Origin: an uncultured Lachnospiraceae bacterium
GTDB taxonomy: Bacteria; Bacillota; Clostridia; Lachnospirales; Lachnospiraceae
DNA length: 63,322 nucleotides
NCBI GenBank assembly: GCA_947648875.1
Contig: CANSPM010000017.1
Coordinates: 1-63,322, forward strand
Reading direction: 5' to 3'
The translations under genes and the position numbers were made by a program. Shown here piece by piece: positions 34,477 through 42,240 of the stretch. Positions within the stretch are counted from its first letter, which is position 1, and each line of letters opens with the position of its first letter. The notes under the pieces are model-generated. The model searched no databases and had not been told where the DNA came from. It saw only the letters and a list, made by a program, of their open reading frames with translations.

Positions 34477-35838
34477 TTATTTGTCTATATTGCCCAATTC
34501 CTGTTCCACAAAAGCGGCGTTATGCATGGCCTGGAGAACCCGGACATCCTGACAGCAGATCTCCCGGAAATTATCCCGCGTTCCCTCTGATACATATTGC
34601 CCTGTGACCTGCATAACCCTCTCATAGGCCAACTCAATGTACTGGAATAATTCCTCGCCGGGTTCCTCCAGAAAGGTGCGGTACGCGCCGCGCCTGCTGT
34701 TTCCCGGAAGGGAAAACGCGTCCTCCAGAGTCTCTCGGGACAGCTTCTGTTGCAGAACCTCCGCCCCGAAGCCCGCCATGCCGACATCCATATTCTGCCA
34801 TTCCTCCGGCTGCCAGCTTCCTTCCCCGTCGCAAAAACCGGCGCATTCTTCTTCAACGCGCTGATAGGGATTTCCTTCCACTCGCAGCTTTATGGACAGT
34901 CTGCTGTTTTTGTCATATGTGAATACGATATCCGGAAAGGCATGCCCGAAACTTTTCTCCAGCAGTTCCAGGGTATCTTTTTTTACATATTGAGCCCTGA
35001 CAAGCGCCGTTCTGAGTTTCTCCCACTCCTCGTCCGTATAACACGGATTTCCGTTGATTTCACAGAGCAGATCCAGAATCCGCCTTGAACACAGGGAAAA
35101 GCTGGCGGTATTATCCCTTTCCACCGCTCTCTCCAGCCCGCCGGACGCAGAAGCCTTTATGCTGTACGCAATATCATAACTACAGATATCCGGCACCGTT
35201 CCCACATTGGCATGGCCGATAGAGGGCAGTTCCCGCAGCAGAGTCCGCTCCATATCGGGAACTGCTTCCGTTCCCGTTCTCTTATTATATGCCTTATTGA
35301 TAAAGGCTTCGTTTTCACACCCATGAAACCCGGAAAAATGACAGTGCGCGTAAGTATCCGCATATGTATGGAGGGCCATGCCCAGCCGCATCAGATTTTT
35401 TACCGTCCTCTCGCTTTTCGCCTTTTGGGCCGCTTCTCCGACAATATCATGAATCAGCAGATCCTCCCTCTCCCCCGCGCAGACACAGCGGTAATCCAGC
35501 CTTGAAAACTCCGGCCTGCTTTCCATCGCTTCCAGCTCACAGGGCGGAATGAAATGGAAGGGTGCTAACGTGTGCCTCTGATATCCATGGGAAACAGACT
35601 TTATAAAATTGATGCCTGTGGGACACGGAAGAATCCCCCATCTGCCATTGCCCAGTTCCCGGGCAAGACCGTTTTCCACAAAGAAGGACGGTGGCTCCTC
35701 CCCCACAATGATCCTGTGGGAAAGCACAAAGTCGTCTACCATCTGGGAATAATAGGCGATGATCTGTGCCTCTTCCTCCCGGAATCCGGCCCTCGCCGCC
35801 AGAACCTTGACCGTGAAATAGTGATAACTAATGTTCAC
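34477..35838 (-). CDS. DUF6765-like protein
   Basis: A 453-residue protein. A GTG start at 35838 is preferred because GGAGG lies six bases upstream and the N-terminus then reads VNISYHYFTVKVLAARAGF, a DUF6765-type opening ('HYYT-x-LA-x-AG'). 'EEAQIIAYYSQMVDD' follows. The His/Asp-rich centre 'LGMALHTYADTYAHCHFSGF' is the strongest motif and resembles the metal-site pattern of zinc-dependent phospholipase C-like folds. That similarity is inference. No signal peptide is seen. It overlaps the end of the GXWXG/DUF4334 gene by 11 bases and precedes the glycyl-radical gene by 78 bases. Confidence 0.75.
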   Translation of the reverse strand: MNISYHYFTVKVLAARAGFREEEAQIIAYYSQMVDDFVLSHRIIVGEEPPSFFVENGLARELGNGRWGILPCPTGINFIKSVSHGYQRHTLAPFHFIPPCELEAMESRPEFSRLDYRCVCAGEREDLLIHDIVGEAAQKAKSERTVKNLMRLGMALHTYADTYAHCHFSGFHGCENEAFINKAYNKRTGTEAVPDMERTLLRELPSIGHANVGTVPDICSYDIAYSIKASASGGLERAVERDNTASFSLCSRRILDLLCEINGNPCYTDEEWEKLRTALVRAQYVKKDTLELLEKSFGHAFPDIVFTYDKNSRLSIKLRVEGNPYQRVEEECAGFCDGEGSWQPEEWQNMDVGMAGFGAEVLQQKLSRETLEDAFSLPGNSRRGAYRTFLEEPGEELFQYIELAYERVMQVTGQYVSEGTRDNFREICCQDVRVLQAMHNAAFVEQELGNIDK

Positions 35839-36394
35839 CTGACGCCTCCCTTCCCGCGTCCGCAACCTTCTCTAAAACAAAGAAGTATCCCAAATCATGT
35901 TCCCATTTGAAATCACTGATTCCCAGCAGAGTATTCTCATCGACCCGGGCGAAAATATCCAGAACAGGCTGTCTGTCATAGATCATCACCGCCGTGAGCT
36001 TGTTTCTGCACTTCATCGTCCGCAGCCTGGCGCTGCTTTGAGCAGTCCTGATGAAAGGCGCCATCAGCGGAAACAATCCCTTTATCAACCGCCGGGGCAG
36101 CCTTTCCGCCAGCCGGAGTGGAAGAAGAGCCGGATTCGCGGCATACAGTTCCCCATCGCGTCCTTCAAACAACAGGGGATAAACATTCTCCCTGTCACAG
36201 AAATACTTGCCATACCATCCCGACGCCGCGAGCATCCCATCCATGGGATGTCCGGACGCCAACTCGCTGCCTTTCCATTTTCCCCGCATTTCCGCCGTAT
36301 TGGCCGGGGCCAGCATATCAAAGAACTGCCAGCCTTCCTTCTGCGTAATCCTGCCCCTGCTCATCATCTGATCCAGAATTTCCCGGTTTGTCAT
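35828..36394 (-). CDS. GXWXG plus DUF4334 domain protein
   Basis: A 188-residue protein, first gene of the glycyl-radical operon, with a GGGGGAATC ribosome site. Residues about 35-95 match the GXWXG domain ('MRGKWKGSELASGHPMDGML', 'ASGWYGKYF', 'VYPLLF'). About 120-178 match DUF4334 ('TAVMIYDRQPVLDIF' and the closing 'GISDFKWEHDLGYFFVLEKV'). This pair of domains is found together in bacterial proteins of unknown function. No catalytic residues are established. Translational overlap with the DUF6765-like gene shows that the two are made together. Confidence 0.78.
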   Translation of the reverse strand: MTNREILDQMMSRGRITQKEGWQFFDMLAPANTAEMRGKWKGSELASGHPMDGMLAASGWYGKYFCDRENVYPLLFEGRDGELYAANPALLPLRLAERLPRRLIKGLFPLMAPFIRTAQSSARLRTMKCRNKLTAVMIYDRQPVLDIFARVDENTLLGISDFKWEHDLGYFFVLEKVADAGREASGEH

Positions 36395-36830
36395 GATTCC
36401 CCCTTTTTTACGTGAAGCGGAAGCCGTCCGGCTTTTGCTTTACTTTGGTGTCAGCTTTCCTGGAGATATTCATGTCAATGTTTTCTTGATTGCCTCTGTT
36501 CGCATTGATTTGTTCCAAGTGTTTTTGTATTATATATAATAATACAATATATTTACATCTTTTTCAACTTCAAATTGCTGTTTTTTAAAAATTTGTCAGA
36601 CTCTTATAACGATATGTGTATTATATAAACATTGCCGATATGCATAGTCTGTTTTTAAGATATCATAATGCAAAGCATTTTATATACATCCGGTTATAAT
36701 ACAAAACCAAAAAGGTCATGTCGGATCTGAATCTCTTTAAGATGCAGTCAATTAGTAAACCGGTAGATAGTGCGTACCTCGACTGCGAGGGAAAAATGTA
36801 TGACAATAGACTATAATTCTTCCACGGCAT
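36395..36830. other. AT-rich intergenic region upstream of the glycyl-radical operon
   Basis: No gene is seen on either strand. Next to the operon start is a small GC hairpin (AAGCCG / CGGCTT, about 36424-36437). The middle holds an AT dyad (36525-36547) and long A/T runs. The composition is clearly more AT-rich than both flanks, consistent with a horizontally acquired or regulatory spacer. The right end merges into IS66 debris. Confidence 0.5.
36525..36547. promoter_or_regulatory. AT-rich dyad, possible operator or promoter of the glycyl-radical operon
   Basis: TTGTATTAT (36525-36533) and ATAATACAA (36539-36547) are perfect inverted repeats around five bases. The dyad lies 130 bases upstream of the GXWXG gene and overlaps -10-like TATAAT sequences. 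It could bind a dimeric regulator, or be chance in A/T-rich DNA. Confidence 0.35.
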
Positions 36831-36900
36831 CACAAAAGCGAATTATTATTATCGGCTCCGCCGAGTAAGAAAGGCCTGCCAGGAAGCCATTCAGGAGGAA

Positions 36901-37461
36901 ATGCCTGCACAGCAGATAGTTCCTGTGCGGTTTGAATTTTTGCAACATCAGGAGCAGTTAGAAAATATAGACCAAAACCACCAGCTGGTATTGGAACAGC
37001 TGGCAGACTTAAAAAGACACCGTTTCGGCAGGTTATCGGAGAGACATGAGCCCTATGAACAGATTTCCTTCATGGAAGTAGACGGAGAGATTCTATTCTT
37101 CAACGAATCAGAAGCTGTTGCTGTAGAAGATGGCGGCGCTGGGTCGGAAACTGTACCCCGCCGGAAACCGAAAAAAGCAGGGAAAACGGGAAGATGATTT
37201 GGACGGTCTGCCGGTAGTTGTGGTTGAGCACTCCATGACAGGGGAGGAACTGGCGGCACTGTTCGAAAAAGACGGCTGGAAGCAGCCGTGATGAATGCCA
37301 AATATGTAAATGCAGTGCCGCTCTACCGCCAGGAGCAGGCGTTTGAACGTTACGGCCTGCATATTTCCAGGCAGAACATGGCAAACTGGACGATCCAGTG
37401 TGCGAACCGTTACCTTGCAGTCCTCTATCCACAAAAGTTATCATTTGGCATTCAGAGGTAT
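36901..37461 (+). pseudogene. IS66-family transposase remnant (tnpC)
   Basis: Translated fragments match the IS66 TnpC protein. An N-terminal coiled region ends 'KRHRFGRLSERHEPYEQISF', followed by the Lys/Arg-rich 'RRKPKKAGK'. One extra A then shifts the frame to 'REDDLDGLPVVVVEHSMTGE'. After 'KDGWK' an internal deletion of roughly 40 codons joins directly to 'AAVMNAKYVNAVPLYRQEQA' and 'YGLHISRQNMANWTIQCANR'. The catalytic C-terminal half is absent. No terminal inverted repeats were found. It is inactive. Confidence 0.85.
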
Positions 37462-37547
37462 GGGCAAATATATGCCCGCATCGCCAAATCCACGCTCCGC
37501 AGGGATTCCATAGTCATAAAATCCTACCCGGCACAAAATAAACGGAA

Positions 37548-38864
37548 TTATTCCACATCCTCAAATTTCTGCTTGTCCTCCACGCTGATCTCCGTGCCCA
37601 ACTGCACCTCAATCAGTCTCAGTTGTGTGTCGGCTATTATCGTATGCCTGCATCCCGCCGGCATGGTAATCACATCACCGGGCCGCACTATGCGCTTCAT
37701 TCCGTCGATGACCACGCAGCCCTGCCCCCCCATTACCGTCCAGACCTCATCCCTGTGCTGGTGGCTGTGATAGGAGAGTCTGTGTCCCGGCAGCAACTCC
37801 ACCTTGATGGTCATGCTGTCCTCCTGCACATCCAGCACCGTAAAACTGCCCCAGGATTTTTCCGCGTACATGGCCTGCTGTTCCAGGTCCTCCACGTAGG
37901 GCTTGATATGGGCGCTGCGGCCTTTGCCGGAAACCAGAATGCCGTCCACGCTGGCCGCCACCACCATATCCCTACATCCCATGCATAGAATGGGGATATT
38001 CAGTTCATTTACGACCTGGGTATTCCCGCAATGATCATCCAGTGTCACCTTGCCGATGGTCTCTGAATCCATGGCCTCGGTGAAGGTATTCCAGCTGCCC
38101 AGATCCAGCCATTCCCCATTGTACCGCAGCACCTGAATCATTTTTTCCTGCTCCACCACCGCATAGTCAAAGCTGATCTTCTTTTGCCTCCCATAGGAGG
38201 CGAACAAATCCTGATAATCGGCAAAATCAATCAGATCATGGGCGCGCTTCAGCAGATACCCCAGTTTGAACGCAAACACGCCGCCATTCCACAGGGCCCC
38301 CTGGGCAATATATCCCTTCGCGGTCTCTTCGTCCGGCTTTTCCTTAAAGGTTTTGACCGCGCTGACAGGAGCAGCAGTAGTCGGTATTATATAACCGTAT
38401 TTTTCACTGGGATAAGTCGGCTCGATTCCCATGAGAGTCAGATTTGCCTCTCCCTGCTCCGCCAGCTTTGCCAGACGCTGTAATGCTTCAAAATACGTAT
38501 CATGCACATAGGGGTCCACCGGACATACCACCACAGCCTCCTCCTCCGTCACGCCAAGTTCATCGCGCAGATAGGCCGCTGCCAGACAGATCGCCGGAAA
38601 TGTATCTCTGCGTTCGGGTTCCACACAGATATTCACCCGTTCTCCCAACTGATTCTTAATCGTACTGGCCTGTTTCCTGCTGGTGGCTATGGTAATCCTG
38701 GCCTCCGGGTCAACCGCCGTTATCTGGCGGAATACACGGGTCAGCATAGACTCCAGTTCACCCTCGTCATTTCGAAACATCTTTATAAACTGTTTGGAAC
38801 GAATGTCATTGGACAGGGGCCACAGCCTCTTCCCACTGCCCCCCGACAGCAAAATAATATTCAT
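37548..38864 (-). CDS. manC: Mannose-1-phosphate guanylyltransferase / mannose-6-phosphate isomerase
   Basis: A 438-residue enzyme of the ManC/AlgA type that makes GDP-mannose. The N-terminal nucleotidyltransferase shows 'LLSGGSGKRLWPLS' (about residues 4-17) with the lysine of 'SKQF'. 'VVVCPVDPYV' holds the metal Asp and 'FKEKPDEETAKGYI' lies near 170. The C-terminal cupin (about 330-430; 'YHSHQHRDEVWTVMGGQGCV', 'RPGDVITMPAGCRHTI') is the type II mannose-6-phosphate isomerase part. Its product feeds Gmd and Rmd encoded just upstream. It is the last gene of the polysaccharide locus before the IS66 remnant. Confidence 0.93.
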   Translation of the reverse strand: MNIILLSGGSGKRLWPLSNDIRSKQFIKMFRNDEGELESMLTRVFRQITAVDPEARITIATSRKQASTIKNQLGERVNICVEPERRDTFPAICLAAAYLRDELGVTEEEAVVVCPVDPYVHDTYFEALQRLAKLAEQGEANLTLMGIEPTYPSEKYGYIIPTTAAPVSAVKTFKEKPDEETAKGYIAQGALWNGGVFAFKLGYLLKRAHDLIDFADYQDLFASYGRQKKISFDYAVVEQEKMIQVLRYNGEWLDLGSWNTFTEAMDSETIGKVTLDDHCGNTQVVNELNIPILCMGCRDMVVAASVDGILVSGKGRSAHIKPYVEDLEQQAMYAEKSWGSFTVLDVQEDSMTIKVELLPGHRLSYHSHQHRDEVWTVMGGQGCVVIDGMKRIVRPGDVITMPAGCRHTIIADTQLRLIEVQLGTEISVEDKQKFEDVE

Positions 38865-38882
38865 TATGGCACTTCTCCTCTT

Positions 38883-39773
38883 CTAATTTCTAATCCACTG
38901 TGCCCACTTCTGCCGATACTCCTCCGCGCTCATTCCTTCTTTTTCCCTGAATAGTCGCTGCATCGTCATCACATCACCGATACCTGATTCCCCGGCTACC
39001 TTCTCCACCGGTTTTATGCTGAAACGAAGCAGTTCCTTGGCTGCGTTCAGACAGCGATTCCCCACATACTCACCGATGTGAATCCCGTAATACTGCGCAA
39101 AGGAATGATCCAGCACATCCCGGCTCTGCGCGAATGCCTGCTCCAAAGCCTCTGTTATATCCCCTTCTGCGTAATGATCATTCAACCATTCCCGGACACT
39201 GCTGACAAGCTGTCTCTCCTGCTCGTCTCCAAGAGCACCGCCATCCGAAATCTTCTGTAGAATACAGTATTGCAGATGCAGCAACAGTTCACCACTCCGC
39301 ACCTCTGCCAGCATGCTTCTGTCTTTTTGCAATTCCAGCAGCTGACCGATCAGTCTGTTCCACTGCTCCACATCCTCGATGTGAAATACAGATTTTCCGC
39401 CGTTTCCTTTTCGAAATAGTTCGTAAAAATTCCGTGCCGTATGACCATAATAGTGAACCCAGGCAAGTTCCCACCCGTCCTGCTCATCGCTGATATGCTC
39501 ATAATGTACGCTGCAATCCACCAAGGCGCAGTCACCTGTCTGTAATTTATACTCATGGCCATCCACAACAAGAGTTCCCCTGCCGTCAAGCACCACCAAA
39601 AACAGATACGACTCCAGTTTTTCCCGCACGCATCTGTGAGGTTTCAAACTTTTCAGCCTCCCCACCTCCTGCACAAACAGCAGGTTCTGCCGGGCAAAAT
39701 CTCCCGGCGTATGCAGGCTGCGGTCCGAACTCGTCATTCCTTCTGTTGCAAACAACTCCCAGCTCTTAATCAT
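38883..39773 (-). CDS. AraC-family transcriptional regulator
   Basis: A 296-residue regulator. The N-terminal cupin-like sensing domain (about residues 40-110; 'YLFLVVLDGRGTLVVDGHEY', 'LQTGDCALVD') is followed by two helix-turn-helix motifs at about 195-295 ('FAQYYGIHIGEYVGNRCLNA', then 'VAGESGIGDVMTMQRLFREK'). The first helix-turn-helix is divergent from the AraC consensus. It lies 18 bases after manC's start region and about 105 bases before rmd, on the same strand. It is therefore embedded in the GDP-D-rhamnose genes and may control them in response to a sugar. The ligand is unknown. Confidence 0.85.
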   Translation of the reverse strand: MIKSWELFATEGMTSSDRSLHTPGDFARQNLLFVQEVGRLKSLKPHRCVREKLESYLFLVVLDGRGTLVVDGHEYKLQTGDCALVDCSVHYEHISDEQDGWELAWVHYYGHTARNFYELFRKGNGGKSVFHIEDVEQWNRLIGQLLELQKDRSMLAEVRSGELLLHLQYCILQKISDGGALGDEQERQLVSSVREWLNDHYAEGDITEALEQAFAQSRDVLDHSFAQYYGIHIGEYVGNRCLNAAKELLRFSIKPVEKVAGESGIGDVMTMQRLFREKEGMSAEEYRQKWAQWIRN

Positions 39774-39877
39774 TCCTTCCTCCTATTCACCGCTGCGCCA
39801 TGGATCAATGGGCAAAGTCTCCTCTGCGTACTCTCTAACCAATCCCCTCGTGCGCCTGTGCTGCTTTACCGGGCAGC

Positions 39878-40816
39878 TTAGAGTGCGTTTCGCCAATAAT
39901 CCAGCGTATCCCTGATTGTCTGTTCCAACTTAATCTGCGGTTCCCACCCTGTAAGTTCACGCAGTTTGGTTACATCCGCCTCAATAATCGGCACATCCAC
40001 CGGACGGATCTTGTTCGGGTCAATCTCCACCCGGATTTCCTTTTCCGAAAGAGAAATGATTAAATCCAGAATCTTACGAATCTCTACCGCATGTCCGGAA
40101 CCCATATTGTAGGTCTCCCCCGGCACCCCCTGCTGTATCAGGCGCACATACGCCCTGACCACATCTCTGACATCCGTAAAATCCCTCTTGGCTGACAAAT
40201 TTCCCACATACATCACCGGCTCCCGCCGATTCTTTTCTATCTCAGCCACCTGCTTGCAGAAATCAGATACCACAAACATGGGAGCCTGCCCCGGCCCAAT
40301 ATGATTAAAGGATCGCACCATCATCAGCTGCATGTCATAGGCCTGTGCATAGATACTGCCTATCATGTTCTGACACGCTTTGGTAGCCGCGTAAATATTG
40401 CCGGGGCGCAGCAGATTGTCCTCCCTGATAGGCGTGTCTCCCGGACGGATATGGCCGTACTCTTCTCCGGACCCGATCAGCAACACCCGGGGCTTGTAGT
40501 ACAACTCCCTCACGGCATCCATCACATGGATGCTACCCTTGATATTCACGTCCACCGTCAGACCCGGGTTCTTCCAGGACAAGCCCACCGAACTCTGCGC
40601 GGCCAGATGAAAAATATAATCCGGCCGTATCTCCAGCAAGAGGGATACAATTTCTTCCCTGTCCAGAATGTCCAGATCATAGATTTTCGCGTGTTCATGC
40701 TCCAGCTGTTCATGGGACAGCTTGGTGGCATAAACATCCATCCCGCAGGCGTGCATTTCCTCTATCAGATAACTGCCCACAAATCCGGCAGCCCCTATAA
40801 CCAGTCCTTTTGACAT
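39878..40816 (-). CDS. rmd: GDP-6-deoxy-D-lyxo-4-hexulose reductase (GDP-D-rhamnose synthase)
   Basis: A 312-residue short-chain dehydrogenase/reductase. The NAD(P) motif is 'GAAGFVGSYL' (about residues 8-17), the active-site 'YAATK' gives Tyr and Lys (near 140-144), and the catalytic Ser is in 'LLIGSGEEYG'. 'NIYAATKACQNMIGSIYAQA' is typical of Rmd rather than of GDP-fucose synthase, which has different substrate residues. With gmd directly upstream it reduces the 4-keto intermediate to GDP-D-rhamnose. The related activity of making GDP-6-deoxy-D-talose is a close alternative. A perfect hairpin separates it from gmd. Confidence 0.85.
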   Translation of the reverse strand: MSKGLVIGAAGFVGSYLIEEMHACGMDVYATKLSHEQLEHEHAKIYDLDILDREEIVSLLLEIRPDYIFHLAAQSSVGLSWKNPGLTVDVNIKGSIHVMDAVRELYYKPRVLLIGSGEEYGHIRPGDTPIREDNLLRPGNIYAATKACQNMIGSIYAQAYDMQLMMVRSFNHIGPGQAPMFVVSDFCKQVAEIEKNRREPVMYVGNLSAKRDFTDVRDVVRAYVRLIQQGVPGETYNMGSGHAVEIRKILDLIISLSEKEIRVEIDPNKIRPVDVPIIEADVTKLRELTGWEPQIKLEQTIRDTLDYWRNAL

Positions 40817-40931
40817 ATTTACCTCTTCCCTGCGTACTTGCAGTTGACAAGTCAGCTACTGCTTATCCTGCAACATTGCGCCTGCAATCGAATCCACGTT
40901 CCGCAGTCAGCTCCAAACTACAAATTTTTAC

Positions 40932-40965
40932 AAGAAAAGGAATTCCATGTAGAATTCCTTTTCTT
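40932..40965 (-). terminator. Perfect 14-pair hairpin between gmd and rmd
   Basis: AAGAAAAGGAATTC (40932-40945) and GAATTCCTTTTCTT (40952-40965) form a perfect stem with a six-base loop. It lies 80 bases after gmd and about 115 before rmd. On the minus strand the stem is followed by 'GTAAAAATTTG', a weak T-run. It may attenuate readthrough or stabilise one transcript end. The rest of the 41-kb spacer has no gene. Confidence 0.6.
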
Positions 40966-41044
40966 AACATCAACTTCCTTTGTGCGATTCCACAGACAAT
41001 CCCATTAAAGCAGGATCTTTCCTCTGCCGGTCGGTCGCCGCCCC

Positions 41045-42079
41045 TCACTGAATTTTCGCGTAGGCAATCTCTCTGCGTACCAGTTCCATATCCGTATCCA
41101 CCATGCGCCCTACCAACTCATCAAAGGAAATCTCCCTGTTCCACCCCAGCCTACTCTCTGCCTTGGTTGGATCACCTAAGAGAATATCCACCTCTGCGGG
41201 ACGGAAAAAATCTTTGTTTATCTTTACAATCACCCTGCCATTGGCAGCGTCCTTTCCCACCTCATCCATGCCGACACCGGACCACTCCACTGTAATTCCC
41301 ACTTTTCTGAACGCAGTCTCCACAAATTCCCGAACGGTTCGGGTCTCATTGGATGCCACCACATAATCATCCGGGGTCTCCTGTTGCAACATCAGCCACA
41401 TGGCATACACATAGTCTTTAGAATGTCCCCAGTCACGCTTGGAATCCAGATTCCCCAGTTCCACATATTCCTGAACTCCCTGCTTAATCCTTGCCACCGC
41501 GTCCGTAATCTTACGGGTTACAAACTCCTTGCCGCGTCTCTCACTCTCATGGTTGAACAGAATACCGCTACAGGCATACATTCCATAACTCTCCCGATAA
41601 TTTTTTGTAATCCAATGGCCATACACCTTTGCCACGCCGTAAGGACTGCGGGGATAAAAAGGAGTAGTCTCCTTCTGGGGTATTTCCTGCACCAGTCCGA
41701 ACATCTCGGAGGTGGACGCCTGATAAAAACGGCAGGACGGCTTCACCATACGTATTGCCTCCAGCATATTAGTAACCCCCAACGCGTCGATCTGCGCTGT
41801 GGCCAGCGGCTGCTCCCAGGATGTGGCCACAAAGGACTGAGCCGCCAGATTGTATACCTCGTCGGCATCTGATACTCTCATGGCGTTCACCAGCGAGGCC
41901 AGATCCGTCAGATCCGCGTAGATCAAGTGCAGCCTGCCCTTGATATGCTCCACATTGCCGTAATCCACAACGGCCTTTCTACGCATTAAGCCATATACTT
42001 TATACCCCTTTTCCAATAACAACTCTGCCAGATATGATCCATCCTGCCCACAGATTCCAGTAATCAATGCATTTTTCAT
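41045..42079 (-). CDS. gmd: GDP-mannose 4,6-dehydratase
   Basis: A 344-residue dehydratase that converts GDP-mannose to GDP-4-keto-6-deoxymannose. The cofactor motif is 'GICGQDGSYLAELLLEKGY' (about residues 8-26), the catalytic triad region is 'ASTSEMFG' (Thr, Glu), and 'YPRSPYGVAKVYGHW' carries the Tyr and Lys. 'NHESERRGKEFVTRKI' is a strong Gmd signature. A good promoter lies at 42158-42186. Together with ManC and Rmd it completes a GDP-D-rhamnose route. Confidence 0.95.
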   Translation of the reverse strand: MKNALITGICGQDGSYLAELLLEKGYKVYGLMRRKAVVDYGNVEHIKGRLHLIYADLTDLASLVNAMRVSDADEVYNLAAQSFVATSWEQPLATAQIDALGVTNMLEAIRMVKPSCRFYQASTSEMFGLVQEIPQKETTPFYPRSPYGVAKVYGHWITKNYRESYGMYACSGILFNHESERRGKEFVTRKITDAVARIKQGVQEYVELGNLDSKRDWGHSKDYVYAMWLMLQQETPDDYVVASNETRTVREFVETAFRKVGITVEWSGVGMDEVGKDAANGRVIVKINKDFFRPAEVDILLGDPTKAESRLGWNREISFDELVGRMVDTDMELVRREIAYAKIQ

Positions 42080-42157
42080 AAATTTCTAACCTTTCTGATG
42101 TATTGGTGCCAGCACACCGATATATGGCCGCGCATCAGCCTGTACAAACATATACGG

Positions 42158-42186
42158 ATTATACTATATTTTTCCATGGTTTGCAA
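42158..42186 (-). promoter_or_regulatory. Promoter of gmd
   Basis: On the minus strand, TTGCAA (42181-42186) and TATAAT (42158-42163) are spaced by 17 bases. The start would be near 42151, some 70 bases ahead of gmd. Confidence 0.75.
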
Positions 42187-42240
42187 CTTTATATACTGAC
42201 GATGTGTAGATTTTCCTTTCTGCCATCCTCTTGCACCTGT

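Noticed and set aside
36901..37461. Active IS66 element
   Set aside because: There is a frameshift and an internal deletion, the catalytic half is missing, and no terminal inverted repeats were found.
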